Below, in pieces: positions 7,994-14,972 of a DNA stretch of 38,566 nucleotides; positions within the stretch are counted from its first letter, which is position 1, and each line of letters begins with the position of its first letter. The position numbers and the translations under genes were made by a program. This DNA is from a virus, in IMG/VR virus record IMGVR_UViG_3300035698_025276, positions 1-38,566 of that record; one strand, given 5' to 3'. The notes below the pieces were generated by a model. The model saw only the letters and a list, made by a program, of their open reading frames with translations. It was not told the DNA's origin and searched no databases.

Positions 7994-8863
7994 TTAAATT
8001 CCGTTATTTTGATTAGTAGAAACGATTACATTTGGAATTGTTTCTTTCATTCTATCTATTACTAATTTACTTCCACTATACCAATCTAAACTGTGATCAA
8101 AAACTTCACACTGTACTGTATATTCTGCTTGAGTATCAGCTGTGTATGTAGTTCCAAATCTATAATCAGTAATATTTGATACATAATGAGTGTTGATTCC
8201 AAGAATTTCTGGAATACCTGGGCAAATACCAACTAAACCACCAGTAGTAACAGTTGGAATACCAGTGACTGTCATAGTGTTACTAGTAATATCTGTTATT
8301 TTTCCTAAATTTTTAATACTAGTACCAGCTGTAACTGCTTCAAAAACAATATCGCCAACACTAAAATATTTAATTAAGCCAGTAGCTAAAGTAATTGATA
8401 ATGTACCTGCACCAATGGCACTTGCACTAGCAACTAAAACATTAGCTTTGTCTGTATTTACATAAAGAAAACCAGTAGTAATAGTTGGAGTAACTGTTAC
8501 TGTAATAGCATGAGTTGTGGTGTTAATACCTGTGATAAGTCCACAGTTTTCAATATCATCAAATCTATAAGTTGCCATCCAAACAGAGTCACCTTCATTA
8601 AATCTAAGTTCTTCGTCTGCTGTTACTGTAAAAGTCTTTGAAGTTAATGCAGTAACTGTAGCTAATTGAAGAACGCTAATAGCTAAGGTATCCTCATCCT
8701 GCCATACAATTGGCATTCCTGATCCAATTACAATATTGCCACTGGTAAACTTAGCACCCCACAAATGGTCTAAATAATCTGTTCCGTTAAAGGTGTTTCT
8801 TTCATTAGTGTATTCTTTACTTCTACCAATAACTTTATAAGGCTGATTCACAAAATCTGTCAT
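7994..8863 (-). CDS. Head decoration-like protein with two tandem beta repeats
   Basis: 289 residues, Thr/Val/Ile-rich and beta-strand-rich. Two internal repeats of about 70 residues are visible. One runs over about 75-140 (FTVTADEEL..FNEGDSVW...GLITGINTTTHAITVTV...TTGFLYV). The other runs over about 148-215 (LSITLATGL..FSVGDIVF...LGKITDITSNTMTVTG...TTGGLVG). Both share (F)S/NxGDxV(W/F), xxLGxIT(G/D)I and a final TITTGG/F. The gene lies between the scaffold and the major capsid gene, where decoration or head-stabilising proteins are common. An ATG with AGGAGG spacing supports the start. The repeat is directly seen; the decoration role is inferred. Confidence 0.65.
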   Translation of the reverse strand: MTDFVNQPYKVIGRSKEYTNERNTFNGTDYLDHLWGAKFTSGNIVIGSGMPIVWQDEDTLAISVLQLATVTALTSKTFTVTADEELRFNEGDSVWMATYRFDDIENCGLITGINTTTHAITVTVTPTITTGFLYVNTDKANVLVASASAIGAGTLSITLATGLIKYFSVGDIVFEAVTAGTSIKNLGKITDITSNTMTVTGIPTVTTGGLVGICPGIPEILGINTHYVSNITDYRFGTTYTADTQAEYTVQCEVFDHSLDWYSGSKLVIDRMKETIPNVIVSTNQNNGI

Positions 8864-8877
8864 ATTAATTCCTCCTT

Positions 8878-10026
8878 TTATAATTTATTAACTGTAATGT
8901 ATTGAAGTGCTTTTTTCTTTAATTCATCTGAATTGTAGAGAGAGCCATCTTCTTCTTTGTTTTTGCCCATTTTTAAAAGACTAACAACATTATCATCATC
9001 AAAACTAAGCATTTGACTATTCTCAATAAATTCACCCAACATAGATAAAGATTCAAAATCTTCATTTGCATTCAGGTTCATGTACAATTTTTCCAACTTA
9101 TCAATGCATGATGGAGAAATCTTACCTGCTTCAATAAACTTAGAAAGCTTAGATTGAATTTCAGTTAAATCTTTTTTAGACTTTAATTCAACATTTTCAG
9201 CAGATAAAGTTTCAAACCTTTCGCTAAGTGCGGTTAATTTTTCTGACATTTCTTCCATTGTTTCTTTCGGTTCTTCGTTAAGTGTTTCTGTTTTTTCATC
9301 TATTCCGCTAGATGTTTCAGTTGATTTTTCATCTTCCTTATCGTTAGATAATTCTTCTGTTTTTTCTTTCGGTTCTTTGTTGTCTAATGTTTCAGCAACT
9401 TCTGTTTTTACATCTTCTGATAACTCTTCTGTAGGCTCACCCACACTATCAGACATTTCTTTTCTAATACTTTCAACGGTTTTATTAGAAAAAAGCCATT
9501 GTAAAAAGTTTTTTTTATTTTTTTCTTCTTTCACATTTCCCTCCTGTTCGTTAATATCAAAACTACAATACTCAAATTCTTCACAGTCTTCATCAAGAGA
9601 CATAAGTTGGAACTCTGCATTTGCAATATTTGCAATTGGAATTGCTTGATTTCCAACAACGGCAATATGGTAAATTCTATTAGAACTTAATCCCTTCTTC
9701 CAAGAAAATTGCCTATAAAGCCCTTCTTTAAAAGGTTTAACATAATCAGCAAGCAACTTAATGTCTGCAAATACTACTCCAATTCCATTTAACTCTTCAT
9801 AAAATAAATCATCAACATATCCGAATACCTTATTTTGTTTCAATGCCTCATCTGGACTTAAGTCATGTGTCATGATAAGCGGTATTTCATATGTTTTTAT
9901 CGCTGCTTTTAACATTTCATGATTTAGTTTTGTTATTTTTTTTAAATCTGCATTGGTTAAAACAACTTCCTTATTCCTCCATATTCCAGCCTGTGCTATT
10001 GGAAGCTTCCTGATATAATTATCCAC
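8878..10026 (-). CDS. Prohead protease / scaffold-like protein (Mu gpI-like)
   Basis: I chose the GTG at 10026 (382 residues) because AGGAGGTGA lies just upstream; the longer ATG form (10077) would overlap the portal gene by 59 nt. The N-terminal domain (about residues 1-155) has MTHDLSPDEALKQNKVFGYV and later RIYHIAVVGNQAIP. This resembles Mu protease I / scaffold precursors, where H-P/D...G-x-V and a late A-V-x-G/N-P motif recur. The rest is a long acidic Glu/Thr/Ser-rich region and a coiled coil (about 255-310), typical of scaffolds. Expected role: capsid assembly and maturation, with the scaffold part removed. Catalytic residues are not certain. Confidence 0.65.
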   Translation of the reverse strand: MDNYIRKLPIAQAGIWRNKEVVLTNADLKKITKLNHEMLKAAIKTYEIPLIMTHDLSPDEALKQNKVFGYVDDLFYEELNGIGVVFADIKLLADYVKPFKEGLYRQFSWKKGLSSNRIYHIAVVGNQAIPIANIANAEFQLMSLDEDCEEFEYCSFDINEQEGNVKEEKNKKNFLQWLFSNKTVESIRKEMSDSVGEPTEELSEDVKTEVAETLDNKEPKEKTEELSNDKEDEKSTETSSGIDEKTETLNEEPKETMEEMSEKLTALSERFETLSAENVELKSKKDLTEIQSKLSKFIEAGKISPSCIDKLEKLYMNLNANEDFESLSMLGEFIENSQMLSFDDDNVVSLLKMGKNKEEDGSLYNSDELKKKALQYITVNKL

Positions 10027-11347
10027 CGTCTTCACCTCCTGATGTTGCTGTGTCTGTTGTATCTGGTGTTTCTGCACTTGATTCTTCTGCCCCAGAGTTA
10101 CTTGATGTTCCCGAACTTGATGTGTTCGATGAATTCTTAGTTCTTCTATTTATAAATGAACCTGCTGTAGATGCTAGTCCAGTTTTCCTTTTTACCATTT
10201 CTGTATCTTCTTCATTATTAGCTGATATAAATCCTGCTTTCGCTAACGATTGAAGCCCAGAAGAAATTTCTTTAAATTCTCTAGGTTCCAAGGTATTAAA
10301 TGTTAAATCTCCAGGATTGTATTCATTAAAATTAACTCTTAATAATGGAGCAATTATTTTATTTAACAATATATCTTTTAAATATATTATAACTTTTCTA
10401 ACTTGTTTTTTAAATAAATTATAATGAATTGATCCAAGTGAATAAGAACCACTCTCATCTGAAGTAAATAAAATTGAACTTACTCCTAATGCTGTAAGTA
10501 TTTTTCTATCCATATATCTTGCAAAATCTGTGAAGTCTGCTGTGCTTCTTGTTGCTTCCTTAAACTCAACTTCTCTATCTGGTTGTTTTGTTTCTGGATT
10601 CCAATAACGAGAAGAAACCGCAGTCATTCCAGCTCTTGCATTTGTTAATGAGTCTAAAAAATCAGTACGATCTACTTCCTTAGCATCTGGATTCATCCAA
10701 CCAAAAATCATTGGAACTCCAAATTTTTCTAAAAAGATTTTCCAACAAGCAACTACCCCCTCTCTATCATTATAAAATTTACTAATTGTATATAAAAGAG
10801 AATTTCCATATGGATCTGAAAATAATTGATTTGCCGTATGAATAAGTAATTTGTCTCTACTTATAGTCTTATCTCCATCTTCTGTCTCAAATTTTACTTT
10901 TTTTATTCCTATTCCATTTGACGGAACGTACATTTCTGGATCAACGGTACAAATATTTTTTATTAAAATTAAATTATCTTCTATAACAGTTTCTACATAA
11001 GAAACAGATACTCCTGCCCAACGTGAAGAAAGTATATTAAAAGAAATATTTTCTAAATTTAATTTTGAAAGAATTTTCTCTTGAACAAATTCTACTATTT
11101 TTGCATCTGGATGAATATAATCTTCCAATGAATCCAATGCTACATGAACTGGTAGGTCTACTGCTTGTGCAATTCCCCCATCTAAATAATACATATCTAA
11201 CATTTCTTCAAATTCATCTGAATCAAATTTAGATTGGAAATATTTAGTTTCCTTGTCAAAACTATTATATGCTAAATCCTGTTTAGAGGCTGAAACATCG
11301 TCTGGTCTAGTATTAAATGTTAATTTTTCTTTACCTTCTGTTGCCAC
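10019..11347 (-). CDS. Portal protein (Mu gp29 / DUF935-like)
   Basis: 442 residues, directly after the terminase (3-nt gap). The middle contains DPYGNSLLYTISKFY...WKIFLEKFGVPMIFGWMNP, the G-x-S/G-L...K..W..F.E.FG.P pattern seen in gp29-like portal proteins. It is followed by SYSLGSIHYNLFK near residue 300, as in DUF935 members. A long helix-rich C-terminal half fits the portal stem and crown, and the final 45 residues are Ser/Thr/Gly-rich and probably disordered. Portals form the dodecameric DNA channel at one capsid vertex and dock the terminase. Its stop overlaps the next gene's GTG by 8 nt. Confidence 0.8.
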   Translation of the reverse strand: MATEGKEKLTFNTRPDDVSASKQDLAYNSFDKETKYFQSKFDSDEFEEMLDMYYLDGGIAQAVDLPVHVALDSLEDYIHPDAKIVEFVQEKILSKLNLENISFNILSSRWAGVSVSYVETVIEDNLILIKNICTVDPEMYVPSNGIGIKKVKFETEDGDKTISRDKLLIHTANQLFSDPYGNSLLYTISKFYNDREGVVACWKIFLEKFGVPMIFGWMNPDAKEVDRTDFLDSLTNARAGMTAVSSRYWNPETKQPDREVEFKEATRSTADFTDFARYMDRKILTALGVSSILFTSDESGSYSLGSIHYNLFKKQVRKVIIYLKDILLNKIIAPLLRVNFNEYNPGDLTFNTLEPREFKEISSGLQSLAKAGFISANNEEDTEMVKRKTGLASTAGSFINRRTKNSSNTSSSGTSSNSGAEESSAETPDTTDTATSGGEDGG

Positions 11348-11350
11348 GAG

Positions 11351-13000
11351 TTAAAACCTCCTTCTATTTGTTGTTTCTGGATCAGAAGCAGATGTCCACT
11401 TACCTTCTGATTCATTATATGACATGGCAAATCCGCCCTGCCATCTATCAAAATTCTTCTTCTTACATTCTAAAGCCAGTCCAAATGCAATAACTAAATC
11501 ATCAGACTGGTGTTTTGCTTCTGCTTTATCTGTTGAATAAGTTTTAAGCTCTTGAATTAATTGCTCATCTTTTAATTTAAATAAATCTTTATCCATATTA
11601 CACTGTAGTATAAAATGCTCAATATTTGATATTGTTCTTTCTTTAGATTTCATACTAGTAAATTGAGATTGAATCTTTCCATTGGTATGCACTTGTTTTA
11701 ATAAATGAACAACAGCATCTCCATAAGTATTTGATTCAACTAAAATATGTGCATTTCCATAGTATATAGATATATTACCTATTACTCTGTGGAATTCGGT
11801 AAAAGAAACAGAATTGCTACTATAAATAGCAGCTATTCTTCCGAGTCTATCCCCTCTATTACTTGCACTGACTACAACAATTGCATTCTCATCTCCACCT
11901 TCTCCTTTAGCTGTATCAACACCTATATAATATTTTCGTTTCTCATTATACGGTTCATACAACCTAAAAGCAGAATCTGTATATGTACAAATTGCTGTTT
12001 TGGTATATCTTTTATCTGCTATACTAGCAGGTGATTCTTCTTTAAATAATGCCAACTTCTCAACATCAAATGTTGATGAAGAACCAGATGACTCAAAACA
12101 ACTTACATCATCAATTGGATAATTTGTTTTGAAATAGTTGTATCTATCTGTATCTGGATTTGGACCTAACTTATATCTCCTGAAATAAGTTTGCTCAATT
12201 GTAGCGTTATATTTTCTTTTAAAATCTACATCTTCTGGTTTTATCTGCCAATTTTCTGGAGGCTTTTCACTATAATCATTAAATTCTAAAAAAGAATAAA
12301 AGAAAGGTTTAATTTCTTCTTTTCCGATTGGTATCTTTTGATTTTTTCTTGATTCTGCTTCGTCTTTTGCTTCGTTGTAGATTCTTTTGAACTTCACTCC
12401 ATCGATCGAGGGAGATGATTCATATATTACTATACCATTTTTGTTTACTGCTGCCTTAAAGGCATCTAATGCCCTTGTAACATTCTTCCAAAATCCAACT
12501 TCAGATGCTAGAACGAAGTTTAATCTCTTACTTCTAAATGGATTAGCAGCTCCAGCTGTATCTAGGTAGATGTGAGTATTTGATGGTTTAATGTTAAAAT
12601 CAACAATTGATGCTGCTTTTGAATCTATTGATACTCCAACAGCTTTTCCATGTTCAAGAAAAAAATCTTGAAAATCTCTACCATTTGACTTTACGGCTTT
12701 TTCGTCTTGAAATAATACACCAACATTAAGATTTTTTGTTACTGTTGATAAAAACAAAATTAACGCTTTACATAATGTAGAAAACCCAACTTGTCTTGGT
12801 TTAACAACTACATTCCTTGTATGCATATTTTGAATAAAATTTCTTTGAATATCATTTAGAAGAAAAGGTATTTCTTCTCCTTCTTTACTGATTAGAGTTA
12901 CCTTTTTACAAAAGTCTTCAAAATCTGTTTTGACTAATTTAAAAAATATCTCTAATTGTGTTAATTTTATTTTTTCTTTTTTGATTTTTAATCTCTCCAA
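11351..13000 (-). CDS. Large terminase subunit (packaging ATPase-nuclease)
   Basis: 549 residues. ATPase domain: Walker A-like KPRQVGFST at residues 67-75 (the KxRQxGxS form) and NFVLASEVGFW at 161-171, with E167 as probable catalytic Glu. Nuclease domain (RNase H-like): D362 in YYIGVDTAKGEGGDENAIVV, E422 in HILVESNTYGDA and D500/D501 in HQSDDLVIAFGLAL. It pumps DNA into the prohead and cuts the concatemer. Start: TTG at 13000 lacks an upstream ribosome binding site; GGAGAG (12993-12998) lies inside the ORF, 7 nt before an in-frame ATC at 12985. Residues 1-58 contain no ATG, so the start is uncertain. No small terminase gene is recognised in the window. Confidence 0.92.
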   Translation of the reverse strand: MERLKIKKEKIKLTQLEIFFKLVKTDFEDFCKKVTLISKEGEEIPFLLNDIQRNFIQNMHTRNVVVKPRQVGFSTLCKALILFLSTVTKNLNVGVLFQDEKAVKSNGRDFQDFFLEHGKAVGVSIDSKAASIVDFNIKPSNTHIYLDTAGAANPFRSKRLNFVLASEVGFWKNVTRALDAFKAAVNKNGIVIYESSPSIDGVKFKRIYNEAKDEAESRKNQKIPIGKEEIKPFFYSFLEFNDYSEKPPENWQIKPEDVDFKRKYNATIEQTYFRRYKLGPNPDTDRYNYFKTNYPIDDVSCFESSGSSSTFDVEKLALFKEESPASIADKRYTKTAICTYTDSAFRLYEPYNEKRKYYIGVDTAKGEGGDENAIVVVSASNRGDRLGRIAAIYSSNSVSFTEFHRVIGNISIYYGNAHILVESNTYGDAVVHLLKQVHTNGKIQSQFTSMKSKERTISNIEHFILQCNMDKDLFKLKDEQLIQELKTYSTDKAEAKHQSDDLVIAFGLALECKKKNFDRWQGGFAMSYNESEGKWTSASDPETTNRRRF

Positions 13001-13043
13001 TATATAATATAATAAAAAATATAATCTCTCTCAATATACTATA
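12993..13043. repeat. Two copies of an AT-rich direct repeat at the terminase leader
   Basis: On the plus strand, 12993-13013 (CTCTCCAATATATAATATAAT) and 13025-13043 (CTCTCTCAATATACTATAC) share a CTC-C-AATATA-rich core; a third copy lies at 13263-13283. On the coding (minus) strand the elements read TATA-rich then TTGAGAG or TTGGAGAG. They lie immediately before the virion operon, so they may be promoter -10 regions or binding sites for a phage late regulator. The function is not established. Confidence 0.5.
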
Positions 13044-13123
13044 CGAGATTCAAATGCACTTTCTACCTCAAAATTGAAAAGTTTTTTTGATTTATTTTTT
13101 GAAAAAGTAACTATTGCCTGTTG

Positions 13124-13149
13124 TAGCATGTCTTTATGCTAGTTTTTTT
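13124..13149 (+). terminator. Small hairpin with T run (possible terminator on the plus strand)
   Basis: TAGCAT (13124-13129), loop GTCTTT, ATGCTA (13136-13141), then G and seven T residues. No plus-strand gene ends nearby, so it could catch antisense read-through, or on the minus strand act as a leader hairpin of the virion operon. Six base pairs with two G-C make it weak. Confidence 0.35.
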
Positions 13150-13190
13150 AAAATAATTTTTTTTATTTATTTTTCATTTTTATTACATAG

Positions 13191-13223
13191 AAAAAAGGCA
13201 GAACAAAATATTCTGCCTTTTTT
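13191..13223. terminator. Bidirectional rho-independent terminator after recA
   Basis: A run of A, then GGCAGAA (13197-13203), a 7-nt loop, TTCTGCC (13211-13217) and a run of T. The stem is 7 bp with four G-C pairs, flanked by A6 and T6, so it works on both strands. It lies between the recA stop (13281) and the terminase start. It should end the recA/sbc transcript and insulate the virion operon, which then needs its own promoter. Confidence 0.85.
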
Positions 13224-13262
13224 CACAATCGGTAACCTATCTAAAATATATTAATTAGGAGG

Positions 13263-13283
13263 ATCTCAATATATAATATACTA
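13263..13283. repeat. Third copy of the AT-rich terminase-leader repeat
   Basis: ATCTCAATATATAATATACTA matches the copies at 12993-13013 and 13025-13043 over the CTC-AATATATAATATA core. It overlaps the recA stop codon and lies just upstream of the terminator at 13191-13223. A promoter fired from here would therefore be stopped unless the terminator is antiterminated. Confidence 0.45.
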
Positions 13284-14357
13284 TTTTGAAACTACCTTCT
13301 TTTCTTTCTTAACTTTTTTATTTTCTTCTTTTTCTGTCTTCCAAAAATAAAAAGCTTGATCATAAACTAATTTTCTAATCTCATCACAAAAATCTTCATC
13401 TTGTTCTAATTTTTTCTTCACACTATCAGCTCCTTGTCCAACTTTTTCGTTGTTATAAGAATACCAAGAACCAGCTTTGTTTATTATATTATACTTCACT
13501 GCAACTGCAACTAACATTTCTTCTTCTGAAATACCAGTATCGTACATTAGAACACATTCACATTTTCTTTTTGGATCTCCACCAGTTTTATTTTTTTCGA
13601 CCTGACATCTAATTGCCTGTCCAACAACTTCAGTTCCATTTTTTATCTGCTCGCCTCGTTTTACTAGAATTCTAATGGAAGCCCCGAAATCTAAAGCATG
13701 TCCACCTGGGGTTGTAAACTTTGGTCCATAAATAACACCGATCTTATCTCTTACTTGATTTAAGAATAAAATAGTACCCTTATTCTTTTCTAATGGAATT
13801 ACAAGTTTTCTCATTGCGCTAGATAACATTCTAGCCTGTAGTCCCATATGAGAATCAGAAGCACTTGAGTTCGCTTCAGCTGTAGGAACTAATGCAGCTA
13901 CAGAATCAACAATAATTAAATCTACATCTCCATCTACTACAAGTTTTTGAATAATATCCATTGCCTTTTCTCCACTATCTGGTCTTGACAAAGCTAACTT
14001 TGTAATATCAACACCTAAAAACTTTGCATAGTTTTTATCAAATGCACCCTCTGCATCTATGTACATTACAATTCCGCCCTCTTTTTGACAAGCAGCAGCA
14101 GCCATTAATGCTAATGTGCTTTTACCAGAACTTTCTAATCCAAACATTTCTATCATTCTTCCCTTTGGATACCCTCCATTAAGAATTATATCTAATGTTA
14201 GAACACCAGAAGACCAAACATTTTCTTTTGCTAAGAAGGAAGAACCAGAATCGGAAGCTTTTAAGGCACAATTTTCCCCAAACTCTTTTTTGATAGAGAG
14301 CATAGAAGCATCAAACCTTTGTTGTTTTTCAATACTAGTTTCTATTTTCTTACTCAT
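13281..14357 (-). CDS. recA: RecA-type recombinase
   Basis: 358 residues, a full-length bacterial-type RecA rather than a T4 UvsX-like protein. Walker A GLESSGKST is at about 73-81, the DAEGAF motif with the catalytic Glu at about 103, and Walker B LIIVDSVAAL at about 147-156 (D151). MGLQARMLSSAMRKL and the L2-region sequence LNQVRDKIGVIYGPKFTTPGG follow, then EKNKTGGDPKRK. The C-terminus is Lys/Glu-rich. It forms filaments on single-stranded DNA and drives strand exchange, useful for recombination-dependent phage replication and repair. Its start overlaps the upstream gene by 8 nt, and it is cotranscribed with sbcC and sbcD. Confidence 0.95.
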   Translation of the reverse strand: MSKKIETSIEKQQRFDASMLSIKKEFGENCALKASDSGSSFLAKENVWSSGVLTLDIILNGGYPKGRMIEMFGLESSGKSTLALMAAAACQKEGGIVMYIDAEGAFDKNYAKFLGVDITKLALSRPDSGEKAMDIIQKLVVDGDVDLIIVDSVAALVPTAEANSSASDSHMGLQARMLSSAMRKLVIPLEKNKGTILFLNQVRDKIGVIYGPKFTTPGGHALDFGASIRILVKRGEQIKNGTEVVGQAIRCQVEKNKTGGDPKRKCECVLMYDTGISEEEMLVAVAVKYNIINKAGSWYSYNNEKVGQGADSVKKKLEQDEDFCDEIRKLVYDQAFYFWKTEKEENKKVKKEKKVVSK

Positions 14358-14781
14358 TATTTAAAGCTTCCTCTATTGCTCTTTTTGTAAACAATATATA
14401 ATCTCTATTGTGCATAACTCTTATTTGTAATTCTTTACTATCGCATAAGTCCATTAACTGATTTCCAAATCCTAAATTTTTATTACAATTAACAAAAACA
14501 AATTTTAACATTGTTCCGAGAGAAAATGCCTCTGGCACAATAAAAGAATCTTGAGTTAAATTATAGGCACTATTTAACTGTTCTTTATTTGCTACTTCTG
14601 TTTCCCTACTGTTGTATGGGCTTTCTTCAAACCCTAAACTATTTCCCTTCATTGTGTAATAATTTTCTACCAATACAAATGTTCCATCAGCTTTTTCACT
14701 TGCAATAATCTCATATTTTTCTACATTATCATTCAAAATTAAATTAAAACTTTTTTCTAATAAAACTACATCTTTCTTCAT
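14350..14781 (-). CDS. Hypothetical protein coupled to recA
   Basis: 143 residues; the ATG is preceded by AAGGAGAA. The body is alpha/beta with no recognised motif: a beta-rich N-terminal part (EKYEIIASEKADGTFVLVEN), a single Cys pair in the C-terminal third, and a final helix. Its stop overlaps the recA start by 8 nt, so translation is coupled. Its place between the sbcCD genes and recA suggests a recombination accessory role, but that is inference from neighbours only. Confidence 0.65.
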   Translation of the reverse strand: MKKDVVLLEKSFNLILNDNVEKYEIIASEKADGTFVLVENYYTMKGNSLGFEESPYNSRETEVANKEQLNSAYNLTQDSFIVPEAFSLGTMLKFVFVNCNKNLGFGNQLMDLCDSKELQIRVMHNRDYILFTKRAIEEALNNE

Positions 14782-14859
14782 GCTATTCTCCTTGTCTTAA
14801 AATAAAAAAATTATTTTTTTTATTTTTTTGCTATAAATATTTTCTACCACACTTTCAAC

Positions 14860-14949
14860 CTATTTTCTTTTCATAAGTGTTAATAAAAACTCCATTAATT
14901 CTTCTGACGGATCTTTAACCCTTAACAACTTTCTGTACACACATGCCAT
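14860..14949 (-). CDS. Possible 29-residue micro-ORF between sbcC and the recA operon genes
   Basis: ATG at 14949, stop at 14860; the product is MACVYRKLLRVKDPSEELME followed by FLLTLMKRK. It has a plausible but weak AAAGGTAGG site just upstream and a balanced amphipathic composition. It fills most of the otherwise empty 190-nt gap between sbcC (stop 14973) and the gene starting at 14781. A chance ORF in AT-rich DNA cannot be excluded. Confidence 0.35.
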   Translation of the reverse strand: MACVYRKLLRVKDPSEELMEFLLTLMKRK

Positions 14950-14972
14950 TACCTACCTTTATTTTTTAATAA

